This document shows positions 43,207 through 52,231 of a DNA stretch of 64,000 nucleotides, one piece after another. How positions within the stretch are numbered: position 1 is the first letter of the stretch; each line of letters starts with the position of its first letter. The position numbers and the translations under genes are program-made. Source of the DNA: Raineyella sp034933565 (lineage in GTDB: Bacteria > Actinomycetota > Actinomycetes > Propionibacteriales > Propionibacteriaceae); assembly GCF_034933565.1 (NCBI RefSeq), contig NZ_JAYFNG010000011.1:1-64000 (forward strand), given 5' to 3'. The notes under the pieces were generated by a model that did not search any database, was not told the origin of the DNA, and saw nothing but the letters and a program-made list of their open reading frames with translations.

Positions 43207-44367
43207 GTGAACATCGTCTTCGTCCTGCCGGTCGGGGAGTACTACAGCCAGGAGTGGACCGGGGCCATCGCCACCATCACCCGGCATCTTGCCCGCGAAC
43301 TGGACGTCCTCGGCCACGAGGCCATCGTGCTGGCCCCCGACGACGGCGCGGCCCTGTACGCCGAGGGCTCGCCCCGGCGCCTCGCGTACGGGCCGGCGCA
43401 TGCCGTGTCCACCCTGGACCGGGCCGCCTCCGGGCTGCTGGCCCGGGCGGACCGCTCCGCCGGCTCCGGCGACCACCGCCGCTACCTGCGGGCGGTCACG
43501 CGCAGCCTCGCCGAGCTGCCGGGACCGGTCGATGCCGTGGTCGTGGCCAACGATCCCCTGGCCGCGGCTCGCCTCTCGCGTCGGCGGGTGGGGCGCCGGG
43601 TCCTCCTCTGGCTGCACAATCGGCTGGAGGGTGCGGAGGCCGAGCCGCTCCGGGACCTGCCGGCCGAGGTCGTAGTCGTCGCGGTGAGTGAGGCCGTGGC
43701 CGCGTGGACCCGCGACCGCTACCTCCCTCGGCGCGACATCCGGGTCATCCACAGCGGGGTCGATCTGCGGCAGTTCGCGCCCCGGACCGACTGGCTCGAC
43801 GCAGGCGATCCGGTGCGCGTCGTCTGTCACGGACGCCTCGATCCCAACAAGGGGCACGAGTCAGCCGCCGAGGCCGTACGTCTCCTCCGCGAGGAGGGTC
43901 TGCCGGTGGAGTTCACGCTCATCGGGCAGGTCAGGACGTTCGGGTTCAGCCGGCAGGCCGAAGAGGCCTACCGCCGCCGGCTCGAGGCGGCGGTGACGAG
44001 CGCGGACGGGACACAGGTCGGCTGGCTGCCGCATGCGGCCCTGGCCGAGGAACTCCGGACCCATGACATTGCCTGCGTGCTCTCCCGGGTGGACGAACCC
44101 TTCGGGCTGGTCAATCTGGAGGCGATGGCGTCCGGCTGTGCGATCGTGGCCACGCGCCGGGGTGGGATCCCCGAGGCCGTCGGGGCCGCCGGCGTGTTCG
44201 TCGACGCGGACGCCCCCCGAAAGGTCGCGGACGCGCTCCGGCACTGGGTCCTGCACCGGGAGGCCCTCGCCACGGCCAAGCGGGACGCGCGCCGACAGGC
44301 GGAACGGTTCCCGTGGTCGGCGACGGCGGCCGGCCTGATCGATCTCCTCCGCCCCGGGGCCTGCTGA
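43207..44367 (+). CDS. Glycosyltransferase family 4
   Basis: 386 residues from a GTG at 43207 (an earlier GTG at 43183 would overlap the previous stop). N-terminus NIVFVLPVGEYYSQEWTGAIATI, a CHGRLDPNKGH donor-binding loop, and EX7E in SRVDEPFGLVNLEAMASG. The N-terminal GAIAT loop closely resembles that of the convergent transferase at 44446-45606 (SGAIAT), so the two may be related copies. Last gene of the rightward run. Confidence 0.88.
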   Translation: MNIVFVLPVGEYYSQEWTGAIATITRHLARELDVLGHEAIVLAPDDGAALYAEGSPRRLAYGPAHAVSTLDRAASGLLARADRSAGSGDHRRYLRAVTRSLAELPGPVDAVVVANDPLAAARLSRRRVGRRVLLWLHNRLEGAEAEPLRDLPAEVVVVAVSEAVAAWTRDRYLPRRDIRVIHSGVDLRQFAPRTDWLDAGDPVRVVCHGRLDPNKGHESAAEAVRLLREEGLPVEFTLIGQVRTFGFSRQAEEAYRRRLEAAVTSADGTQVGWLPHAALAEELRTHDIACVLSRVDEPFGLVNLEAMASGCAIVATRRGGIPEAVGAAGVFVDADAPRKVADALRHWVLHREALATAKRDARRQAERFPWSATAAGLIDLLRPGAC

Positions 44368-44445
44368 CGACCGACGGTCCCGCCGCCCACGTCCACGCGC
44401 CGCTGATGTCCAGGGTCGCGGAGCGCGCCGTGGTCCCGATGCCGG

Positions 44446-45606
44446 TCACCGGATCAGCGCCTCCTCCAGACACCGCCAGGTCGCCGACCACGGCAGCGCG
44501 GCCGCCCGGGCGGCGGCCCGCGCCCCCCACAGGCGTCGTACGTCGGCGTCCCGGACGAGTGGTTCGAGGACGTCCGCGAGGGCCACCGGGTCCTCCCGGG
44601 GAAACAACAACCCCGCCCCGGCCAGTACCTCGGGCGTGCCACCGGTCGCGCTCCCCACCACCGGTTGACCGCTGGCCAGTCCCTCGAGGGTGGTCAGCCC
44701 GCAGGGCTCGTCCCACCGGGACGGCACCACGTGGATGTCGGAGCCCGCCAGCGCAGCGGGGATCCGGCTGCGCGGGACGTGCCCCAGGCGGCGTACGTCC
44801 ACCCCTGCTGCGGCCAGTTCGGCGATCTGTCGCCCGACCCCTGCGGAGAACGGATTCTCGTGGTGCTCCCCCCAGTTGGTGTCCCCGACGAGTTGCACGG
44901 CGAACTGCGCACCCCGCGCATGCAGGATCCGGGCCGCGTCCAACAGGACGTCCAGGCCCTTCTCGATGCCGACCCTGCCCAGGTGGCCGATGACCGGGAT
45001 CCGCGTCGGCCGCTCGTCGCAGCGGAACGCGGCCGCGTCCACGCCATTGAGGGAGGCATGCACGCTGAGCGGCTGCAGTCGGTAGACGTTCTCGATCGCC
45101 CTGGCCAGGTAACGGCTCACCGCGACGGAGACGATCCCGCGATCCGCGGCGTACGCACGCCGGAACCGGTCGCTGCTGAGCTCCAGGTTGTGGAACCAGT
45201 GCACCACCCGGAGCCCGGGGAACCGTCCCCTGAGGTGGACGGCGAGCTCAGGGTCGTTGCTGAGCAGCACGGCACGCGGCGCGATCTCGCGCAGCAGCGG
45301 GACGATCTCGCGGGCGTACTGCCATTGGTCGGGTCTGGCCCAGCCGTTGAGCCGCCGCCGGACCCGCCGGGCCCGTTCGACGACGGGTGGGCCCGCGGGC
45401 CCGATCGGGTCGACGAGTCGCAGATCGGGCCAATCGTAGGTCCGCGGTTCCTCCGCGTGCCCGCGACTGATCACCACCGGGGTGGTACCGGCCGCCAGGG
45501 CGGACCGGCCGACCTCGACAAGGCAGGTGGCGATGGCACCGCTCCGGGTCGGGGTGAACGTCTCCCGGCTGTTGTTCAGGAAGACCACCGGCGGTGACGC
45601 GCTCAT
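44446..45606 (-). CDS. Glycosyltransferase family 4
   Basis: 386 residues. FLNNSRETFTPTRSGAIATCLVEV acceptor loop, GHLGRVGIEKGLDVLLDAA donor loop, and EX7E in SRWDEPCGLTTLEGLASG. It is third in a leftward set after the ABC exporter ATPase and permease (26-bp gap), so it probably acts on the exported glycan. Convergent with the transferase on the other side of a 78-bp gap. Confidence 0.9.
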   Translation of the reverse strand: MSASPPVVFLNNSRETFTPTRSGAIATCLVEVGRSALAAGTTPVVISRGHAEEPRTYDWPDLRLVDPIGPAGPPVVERARRVRRRLNGWARPDQWQYAREIVPLLREIAPRAVLLSNDPELAVHLRGRFPGLRVVHWFHNLELSSDRFRRAYAADRGIVSVAVSRYLARAIENVYRLQPLSVHASLNGVDAAAFRCDERPTRIPVIGHLGRVGIEKGLDVLLDAARILHARGAQFAVQLVGDTNWGEHHENPFSAGVGRQIAELAAAGVDVRRLGHVPRSRIPAALAGSDIHVVPSRWDEPCGLTTLEGLASGQPVVGSATGGTPEVLAGAGLLFPREDPVALADVLEPLVRDADVRRLWGARAAARAAALPWSATWRCLEEALIR

Positions 45607-45632
45607 GATCGGGAATCCATCGGTCCGTCCGT

Positions 45633-46451
45633 TCAGATCAGGTCGGCGAAGACGCGTTCGCGGCTCTGGAACACCAGCACGCCACCGAACAGCACCAGCA
45701 CCCCGGCCGCCACCGAGCCGAGGATCTGCCACAGCGGCGGCATCGCCGTGCCCAGCATCGACCAGCGGAAGCACTCCAGCAGCCAGGACATCGGGTTCGC
45801 CAGGAACAACCAGTGGTATTTCCCGGGCACCGCGGACAGCGAGTAGGCGACCGGCGTGGCGTACAGGCCGATCTGCAACAGCCACGGCAGAACGTACGCC
45901 ACATCGCGGTACTTGACCATGATGGCCGAGGCGGCCAGGCCGATCCCCAGACCGAGGCCCAGGACCATCAGGATCCAGAGGGGGACCAGGAGCATCGGCC
46001 ACCCCGGGTCCACGCCATAGGTGATGAGCAGGACGATGCCGAGCACGAACGCGACGGCGAAGTCCAGGAGCACCGAGAAGAGCGTCGACAGCGGCACCAG
46101 CATCCGCGGGAAGAAGACCTTCGACACCAGCGCCTGATTGCCGATCACCGAGCTCGACGCCCGGCTGACGACGCCGCTGAAGAGGGTCCAGGCGAGCATG
46201 CTGATGAAGCTGAACAGGAAGTACGGCACGCCGTCGCTGGGGAGCTTGGCGACGTTGCCGAAGACGACCGTGAAGATGCCGGCCGACGCCAGCGGCTGCA
46301 GCAGCACCCAGGCGACCCCGACGGCCGTCTGGCGGTAGCGCAGCACGACATCGCGTTGACCGAACCGGTAGGCGACCTCGCGGGCCTCCCACAGCTCGCG
46401 CGGGTCGGGGAGGTTGAGCCGGCCCGGAGGGGTGATGACCGTACGGGTCAC
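45633..46451 (-). CDS. ABC-2 polysaccharide export permease (Wzm-like)
   Basis: 272 residues with six hydrophobic helices. The N-terminal ELWEAREVAYRFGQRDVVLRYRQTAVGVAWVLLQPL is the signature of O-antigen/teichoic-acid-type ABC-2 permeases (Wzm, TagG, RfbA). GTG start overlaps the ATPase stop as GTGA. Together with the ATPase it should move a lipid-linked glycan across the membrane. Confidence 0.94.
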   Translation of the reverse strand: MTRTVITPPGRLNLPDPRELWEAREVAYRFGQRDVVLRYRQTAVGVAWVLLQPLASAGIFTVVFGNVAKLPSDGVPYFLFSFISMLAWTLFSGVVSRASSSVIGNQALVSKVFFPRMLVPLSTLFSVLLDFAVAFVLGIVLLITYGVDPGWPMLLVPLWILMVLGLGLGIGLAASAIMVKYRDVAYVLPWLLQIGLYATPVAYSLSAVPGKYHWLFLANPMSWLLECFRWSMLGTAMPPLWQILGSVAAGVLVLFGGVLVFQSRERVFADLI

Positions 46452-47665
46452 GCGTCGCTCCTCTCATAGCTGAAGTCCGACAGGACCAGTGCGCCGCCGA
46501 TCGCCTCGTCGTTGAACGTCTCCGGGTAGGGCAGCTCGGGCAGCACGTCGAAGGTCGCGGCCGCCTCCCAGGCATCGAGGATGCCCATCGCACAGACGAA
46601 GACGTCGACCGTGTAGCGGCCCGGTCGCAACCACATCCCGGTGACGGTCAGTCGCACCCGCTGGTCCGTGCTCGGATCGAGCCAGGTCTCGACCAGCCGG
46701 GAGTCGCACTTGGTGAGGAGCACGCCGTTGGCGTCGTTGAGGTGGCAGGAGATGAAGTAGTCCCCGGTCATCGCCGGGTTGGCCGGGATGTCGATCTCGA
46801 TGATCTTGTCCTCGGCGGAGGTGAAGGACGCCTCGGAGACCCGTACGTCGGCGGCGCGCAATTCGCCGGTGCCGGGCCGCCGGTGGGCGACGCGGGTCGA
46901 CTCGGCGAAGGACTCGAAGCTGTCGCGGTAGAGCTGCAGGGCGCCGTCCACCGGGCCGTTGTGGACGAGCTTGCCGGCGTCGAGGTAGAGGGCGCTGGTG
47001 CACAGCGCGGTCACCGTGGCCATCTGATGGCTGACGTAGAGGACGGTCCGACCGTCCTTGGCCACATCGCGCATCTTCGCCAGGGACTTGTTCTTGAACT
47101 CGGCGTCGCCGACCGCGAGCACCTCGTCGATGGCCAGGATCTCGGTCTCCAGGTGTGCCGCGACGGAGAAGGCGAGGCGTACGTACATGCCGGAGGAATA
47201 GCGCTTGACCGGGGTGTCGAGGAACTTGGCCACTCCGGAGAACTCGACGATGTCGTCGAAGCGCCGACGGATCTCCTGGCGTCGCATGCCGAGCAGGGTG
47301 CCGTTGAGGTAGATGTTCTCCCGACCGGTGAGCTCGGGGTGGAAGCCGGTGCCGACCTCGAGCAGGCTGCCCACCCGGCCGCCCAGCTCGATCCGCCCGG
47401 TGGTCGGGGCGGTGATCCGGGTGAGGATCTTCAGCAGAGTCGACTTGCCGGCGCCGTTGCGGCCGATGATCCCGACGGCCTCACCGAACGGCACCGCGAA
47501 ATCGATGTCGGACAGCGCCTCGAAGACCTCGTACTCCTCGCGACGGAGCGGATGCCTGAGGCGTTCGACGATGGCTTCGGTGGCCCGGGTGGGGCGGTGA
47601 CCGGATCGGCTGATGCGATAGGCCTTGGACAGGCCGGAAACCGCGATCGCTGTGGTCGAGTCCAC
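46448..47665 (-). CDS. Polysaccharide ABC exporter ATPase with Wzt-type C-domain
   Basis: 405 residues from a GTG. Walker A GRNGAGKS (about 69-76), the variant signature YSSGMYVRLAFSV used by polysaccharide exporters in place of LSGGQ, and Walker B EILAIDEVLAVGD. From about residue 260 there is an extra beta-rich domain resembling Wzt-C, which in Gram-negative O-antigen exporters reads the terminal cap of the glycan. Such a domain suggests export of a finished, end-modified chain. Promoter should lie in the 135-bp gap to the right. Confidence 0.94.
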   Translation of the reverse strand: MDSTTAIAVSGLSKAYRISRSGHRPTRATEAIVERLRHPLRREEYEVFEALSDIDFAVPFGEAVGIIGRNGAGKSTLLKILTRITAPTTGRIELGGRVGSLLEVGTGFHPELTGRENIYLNGTLLGMRRQEIRRRFDDIVEFSGVAKFLDTPVKRYSSGMYVRLAFSVAAHLETEILAIDEVLAVGDAEFKNKSLAKMRDVAKDGRTVLYVSHQMATVTALCTSALYLDAGKLVHNGPVDGALQLYRDSFESFAESTRVAHRRPGTGELRAADVRVSEASFTSAEDKIIEIDIPANPAMTGDYFISCHLNDANGVLLTKCDSRLVETWLDPSTDQRVRLTVTGMWLRPGRYTVDVFVCAMGILDAWEAAATFDVLPELPYPETFNDEAIGGALVLSDFSYERSDA

Positions 47666-47800
47666 TCATCCCCCACTGAAACTGGTCGTCCACTTCATTC
47701 CCCGGAACCCTAACATCGGGGCCCGGACCTCGGCGCGAGCCTCGATGCCGATACCGGAGCGGTCCAGCGACACGGTCGAGACCTTCTCCCCCCGGGGTCA

Positions 47801-48760
47801 TCAGGGGTCCCGCCGGGCCGGAAGCCGACGGCCCAACCAGCTCAGCGGTGCCGTCGGAGCCACCCGGAAGGCCCACGCCAGCTCCCCGACCGCCCCGAGC
47901 GGACGCCGTGACCTGAGCGCCGTCCCCGCGGCCCGCGCGGCGCTCCAGAAGGCGAATCGCCCGTTGGCCGCCCGACCCACCCGCAGGTCCGCCACCAGGT
48001 CGTCGCGACCGGCCCTGATCGCGGCCGCACGGTGCATCCGGAGGATGCCGTCGATGCACGCCACCAATTCGCGATGCCGGCGGGTCACGTTGCCGGGATG
48101 AGTCCGGTAGTCGCGGACCAGGCCCGGGACGTACGCCACCGGTCCTCGGCCGGCCAGCCGCAGGACGAGGTCCAGGTCCGCGGCGAGCCGGAACAACGGG
48201 TTCATCCCGCCGGCACCGATGTAGCTGTCGCGGCGGAAGACCATCGAGCCGGCGATGATGCTGACCTCCCGACGGTGCAGCGCGTGGACGTCCGTCGGTC
48301 CCGAGCGGTCGACGGCCAGCTCACGGCCCGCGACGTCGATGGAGCGTACGTCGCCGTAGGTCAGCATCACGTCGGGCCGGGCGGCGTGCGCCCGGACATG
48401 ACGCTCGACCCAGTCACTCGGGTAGCGATCGTCATCGTCGAAGAAGCCCACCAGGTGGCCCCGGGCGTGATCGACCCCGGCATTCCGCGCCGACGACACC
48501 CCGGCGGCTTCCCGCCGGATCACCACGAGGTCGGGATAGCGCGCCAGGACCGCGCCGAGACCGACGCGGTCCGGACAGCCGTCATCGACGACGATGATCT
48601 CCATGTCGCCGAAGGACTGCCCGGCCATGCTGTCGAGCGCTTCGGCCAGGAACGGGGAGACCCGATTGGTCGCCAGGATCATCGACACCACCGGCCGCCG
48701 GTCCGACCGTCTCTGTCCCGACTCCGACTCCGACTCCGACTCCGACGACTGTTCGCCCAT
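47801..48760 (-). CDS. Glycosyltransferase family 2
   Basis: 319 residues. GT-A fold with VSMILATNRVSPFLAEALDSMAGQS and the metal site FFDDDDRYPSDW. The N-terminus has a SESESESES run coded by a hexanucleotide repeat. Last gene of a seven-gene leftward chain starting at 56845; its ATG overlaps the previous stop as TGATG. Substrates are unknown. Confidence 0.9.
   Translation of the reverse strand: MGEQSSESESESESGQRRSDRRPVVSMILATNRVSPFLAEALDSMAGQSFGDMEIIVVDDGCPDRVGLGAVLARYPDLVVIRREAAGVSSARNAGVDHARGHLVGFFDDDDRYPSDWVERHVRAHAARPDVMLTYGDVRSIDVAGRELAVDRSGPTDVHALHRREVSIIAGSMVFRRDSYIGAGGMNPLFRLAADLDLVLRLAGRGPVAYVPGLVRDYRTHPGNVTRRHRELVACIDGILRMHRAAAIRAGRDDLVADLRVGRAANGRFAFWSAARAAGTALRSRRPLGAVGELAWAFRVAPTAPLSWLGRRLPARRDP
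48720..48746. repeat. GACTCC hexanucleotide repeat
   Basis: Four and a half copies of GACTCC within the start of the family 2 transferase, coding alternating Ser and Glu. The 6-bp period keeps the frame. Confidence 0.85.
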
Positions 48761-49938
48761 CAGCCCACCCCTTCCAGCGCCCGCTCGAGCTCAGCCGCAG
48801 CGGCACCCCAGTCATGTACGTGGGCGTACGCGGCGCAGGCCGCCGCTGTCCGCCGGCGAAGGTCACCGTCGTCGGCCAGCGCCTCGAGCGCCGCCGCCAG
48901 CTCGTCGGCATCCCCCGGCCGGACCATCATCCCCACACCGCGCAGGGTCTCCGGGATCCCACCGATCTCCGAGCCGATCACCGCGGCCCCCGCGGCCATC
49001 CCCTCCAGCACGGTCAGCGGGCAGGGATCCGGCCAGCGGGACGGGACCACCACCACGTCGGCGCTCTGCAGCAGCCGCGGCACCTCGGCGCGCGGAACGA
49101 ACGGGCGCACCTCGGCGCGGTCGCCCAGCCGCGCCACCGTGGCCCGTACGTCGCGCTCATAGGGCGTCAGCCGGTCCTCGGCGCTGAAGCCGCTGGAGCC
49201 CACCAGGGTCAGCCGGATGTCGGGGCGGTCGAGACATTCGACGGCCCGGGCCAGTACATCCGGGCCCTTCTCCGGGATCATCCGCCCGAGGAAGACCACC
49301 GTCAGCGGTCCCGACCCGTCGCCCGGGGTGCGGTCGTCCTGAGCGGCGTCACGGCGGAAGGCGGCGGTATCGACGCCGTTGTGCACGACCCGGATCCGCT
49401 CGCGCAGATGGCGGGGCAACCGCGGGGCCAGCTGATCGGCCAGGGCATCACTGACCGCGATGATCGCCGCGACCCGCTCGAGGACCCGGCCCGACTCCCA
49501 GGTCCGGTAGCTGCGCAACAGGTGATTGTGGGCGTAGAGCACCGGTAGGTGCCGATCCCGGTCGACCAGCGGCACCAGCTGTGGGGCGTTGTGGGCGAAG
49601 ATGATCGACGGCTCCCAGGTGTTCTGCTCACGCACGGCGGCGGTCAGGTCATGGCGGGCGGCCGGTCGCGGGAGGCCGAGCAATCCCAGGCCGGCGTCCA
49701 GGTACCTCCGGGCCCGGGCACCACGGATCGGGAGCTCGGGTGCCCGGTCGTACTCGAGGATGTCGGCGCTGTCGTACCGGTCCGGGTAGGTGTCGCGACG
49801 TACCACGACCGCCGGGCGGGGCTCCCCCGGCGGAGTGCCGCCGCACAACCCGTGCACCACTGTCGGGATGGCACTGCCGGTGCGCGGTGAGAAGTGGTCA
49901 CCCGGCGTGATCACGTGGACGTGTCGTGGCCGGCTCAT
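48760..49938 (-). CDS. Glycosyltransferase family 4
   Basis: 392 residues. HVHVITPGDHFSPRTGSAIPTVVHGL acceptor loop, VFLGRMIPEKGPDVLARA donor loop, and the EX7E-like region SRWPDPCPLTVLEGMAAG in which the first Glu is replaced (Asp-Pro). Start overlaps the previous stop as ATGA. Substrates unknown. Confidence 0.88.
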   Translation of the reverse strand: MSRPRHVHVITPGDHFSPRTGSAIPTVVHGLCGGTPPGEPRPAVVVRRDTYPDRYDSADILEYDRAPELPIRGARARRYLDAGLGLLGLPRPAARHDLTAAVREQNTWEPSIIFAHNAPQLVPLVDRDRHLPVLYAHNHLLRSYRTWESGRVLERVAAIIAVSDALADQLAPRLPRHLRERIRVVHNGVDTAAFRRDAAQDDRTPGDGSGPLTVVFLGRMIPEKGPDVLARAVECLDRPDIRLTLVGSSGFSAEDRLTPYERDVRATVARLGDRAEVRPFVPRAEVPRLLQSADVVVVPSRWPDPCPLTVLEGMAAGAAVIGSEIGGIPETLRGVGMMVRPGDADELAAALEALADDGDLRRRTAAACAAYAHVHDWGAAAAELERALEGVG

Positions 49939-51209
49939 CCGATCCCACCTCGGTCGGGCCCCACCAGGCGGTCCAGCACGGCCCGCATCCGCATCACCCG
50001 GTCCTGCCAGTCGTCGGTCTCGCCGCGGACCTCGTTGCCGGTCTCGCCGCCGACTCCGACGGGGAACGCCGTGGTGGCCGGTACAGCGCCGGCCACCACC
50101 GCCGGGAAGTCGTCGGAGCCGGCCACGACCACCCGGGGGTCGTCACTGTCCCGGAAGCCGGCGACCGGGGTACTGACCACCGGGCGGCCCACCGCCCGGT
50201 ACTCGTAGAGCTTGATCGGGTCCAGGCTCTCGGTGAACGGGGTGACGACGTGCGGGACGACGAGCACGTCGGCGTGCTGCAGGTAGCCCGGCACCGCCGA
50301 GCGGTCCTTGGCGCCCAGCAGGACCACCCCGGCCCCGACGAGCCGGGCCCGATCGGCGGACCCGAGCGGAGCAGGCCCGACCAGCACAAGGTGACCACGA
50401 CCGGCCAGGGCACGCGCGGTGGCCACACACAGGTCGAGATCCATCCGGTCGCGATGGACGGTGCCGACGTAGACCGCCACCGGTCCGGTGGGCAGGTCGG
50501 CGGGCCGCGGCCGGGGCCGGCGGTAGTCGGCCACCTCGACGGCGTTCGGGATCAGCGTCACCCGCCGGCTCGCTCCCTTCGTCGTCTGCAGGCCCCGACT
50601 GCACACCACGACCTCGGCACAGCGTTCCAGCAACAGCGCCTCGTCGCGCACCAGCCGGGCGTGCTCGGCGGGCGTACGGTCCGCCTCCAGCCAGTCGTCG
50701 GTGATGTCGTACAACGCGGGCCAGCCGGTCAGCGCCAGGACGGCGGCACCGCCCGGGTCGTTGACCCACAGCAGCGGACCGGTGAAGCCCGATCGGGCCG
50801 CGGCCCGGCGGACCCCCGTCGCAAGGCGCCGGTCGGCGGCCCGGTCCCACCGCCGGGGCAACAGCTTGGTCGGTCGGCAGGCCCGCAGCCGGCCCTCCGC
50901 CACCCCGTCGAGCGACACGGTCCGCAGCCCGCTGCCCCGGCGCGGCCGGCGGCCGGAGACGAGGTCGTGCAGCGGATCGGCGGCCGGCTCGACGAACAGC
51001 ACCCGCAGACCGGGGTCGGCCCGCAGCAGCCCCGCCACCAGGTGCTGGTTGCGCCGCCACACCCGGTCCCAGGGTTCCAGGGAGAGCACCACCAGGTCCG
51101 TCGCCGGCCTTCCTGTCTCCGGGGCCCCGGACATCCGGCCCCCCGGCATGCGCCCCCTCGGCTTCCGGCCCCCGGACACCGGCCCCCCGGACATCGCCCC
51201 CGTGGTCAC
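49935..51209 (-). CDS. Glycosyltransferase (GT4-like)
   Basis: 424 residues from a GTG overlapping the previous stop (GTGA); an ATG at 51194 is an alternative. A Gly/Pro/Arg-rich N-terminus precedes VVLSLEPWDRVWRRNQHLVAGLL. The second half has AVYVGTVHRDRMDLDL and ESLDPIKLYEYRAVGRPVV, the pattern of the TuaH/GumK-like branch where the usual EX7E is changed to DPIKLYEYRA. The DITDDW segment is typical of this branch. Substrates unknown. Confidence 0.85.
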   Translation of the reverse strand: MTTGAMSGGPVSGGRKPRGRMPGGRMSGAPETGRPATDLVVLSLEPWDRVWRRNQHLVAGLLRADPGLRVLFVEPAADPLHDLVSGRRPRRGSGLRTVSLDGVAEGRLRACRPTKLLPRRWDRAADRRLATGVRRAAARSGFTGPLLWVNDPGGAAVLALTGWPALYDITDDWLEADRTPAEHARLVRDEALLLERCAEVVVCSRGLQTTKGASRRVTLIPNAVEVADYRRPRPRPADLPTGPVAVYVGTVHRDRMDLDLCVATARALAGRGHLVLVGPAPLGSADRARLVGAGVVLLGAKDRSAVPGYLQHADVLVVPHVVTPFTESLDPIKLYEYRAVGRPVVSTPVAGFRDSDDPRVVVAGSDDFPAVVAGAVPATTAFPVGVGGETGNEVRGETDDWQDRVMRMRAVLDRLVGPDRGGIG

Positions 51210-52231
51210 GACAGCACCGCCCGGTAGACGGCGTCGACGCCCGCGACCTGGGCCTCGACGGTGAACCGGGTGGACTGGATCTGCGCCAGCTCGGCCCCGT
51301 ACGCCACCCGACGCTCGTCGTCGACCGCCAGGCACCGGACCAGATCGGCCCCGGCGGACAGGTCCCCCACGGGGTAGAGGGCCCCGGCGGTCGCCGCACC
51401 GACGGTCTCCAGATGGCCGCCCGCCGCGCAGGCCACCACCGGCAGCCCGACGGCCATCGCCTCCACCACGGTGAGACCGAGCCCTTCGATGTCGCACGGT
51501 GCGATCAGCAGGCCGGCCGTCCGCATCAGCTCCGGCACGTCGCGCCGATGGCCGAGGAAGTCGGTGGCGGCGGCGACCCCCCAGCGGCGGGCCGTGTCAC
51601 CGAGGTGCGCCCGCCGGGCCCCGTCGCCGGCGATCGCCAGCCGCCAGCCGCGCTGCAGCAGACCGGAGCGGGCGAAGATCTCGATCGCGTCCTGGGTCCG
51701 CTTCTCCGCCTCGAGTCGCTGCGCCACCAGGACGGTCCGGGTCCGCTCCGAGGCCGGCACCACCGGCGCGGCGGGCAGTCCGGGAGGCACCACCACGCTG
51801 TCCCCCTCGACCGCGGCGGCGACGTACTCACTGATCGCGATCTGCGCCGCGATCCGTCGGGCGACGAGGGTGGCCGCCAGCCGGCCGCGTCGGGTCGCCC
51901 CCCGGTGTGCGGCGAAGTGCCGGGTGGTCACCACCGGGCGGGGCCAGGCCCGGACCGCCGCCACGGCGGCGGCCGCGGCGGCGGTCATGTGCCCGGGGAG
52001 GATGTCGCTGTGACGGTAGGCGTCGAGCCCCCGGACCACCTCGGACGCCGTGGCGGCCGGCCGCTGCCGTACGTCGGCGCCGGCCATCGCCTGGCGCATC
52101 GCCTCGGGGTCACCGCCGATCACCGCGACCCGGTGCCCGGCCCGGGCCTGGCCGACCGCCAGCCGGGCGATGTGGCTCTCCACCCCGGCGAACCCGTCGG
52201 AACGTACGGCGTGCACGATCCGCATCGTCAT
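51206..52231 (-). CDS. Glycosyltransferase family 4
   Basis: 341 residues. MRIVHAVRSDGFAGVESHIARLAVGQARAGH is the acceptor loop, AQRLEAEKRTQDAIE the donor loop, and EX7E is in CDIEGLGLTVVEAMAVG. Linked to its neighbours by ATGA and GTGA overlaps. Shorter than its neighbours but complete. Substrates unknown. Confidence 0.88.
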   Translation of the reverse strand: MTMRIVHAVRSDGFAGVESHIARLAVGQARAGHRVAVIGGDPEAMRQAMAGADVRQRPAATASEVVRGLDAYRHSDILPGHMTAAAAAAVAAVRAWPRPVVTTRHFAAHRGATRRGRLAATLVARRIAAQIAISEYVAAAVEGDSVVVPPGLPAAPVVPASERTRTVLVAQRLEAEKRTQDAIEIFARSGLLQRGWRLAIAGDGARRAHLGDTARRWGVAAATDFLGHRRDVPELMRTAGLLIAPCDIEGLGLTVVEAMAVGLPVVACAAGGHLETVGAATAGALYPVGDLSAGADLVRCLAVDDERRVAYGAELAQIQSTRFTVEAQVAGVDAVYRAVLS

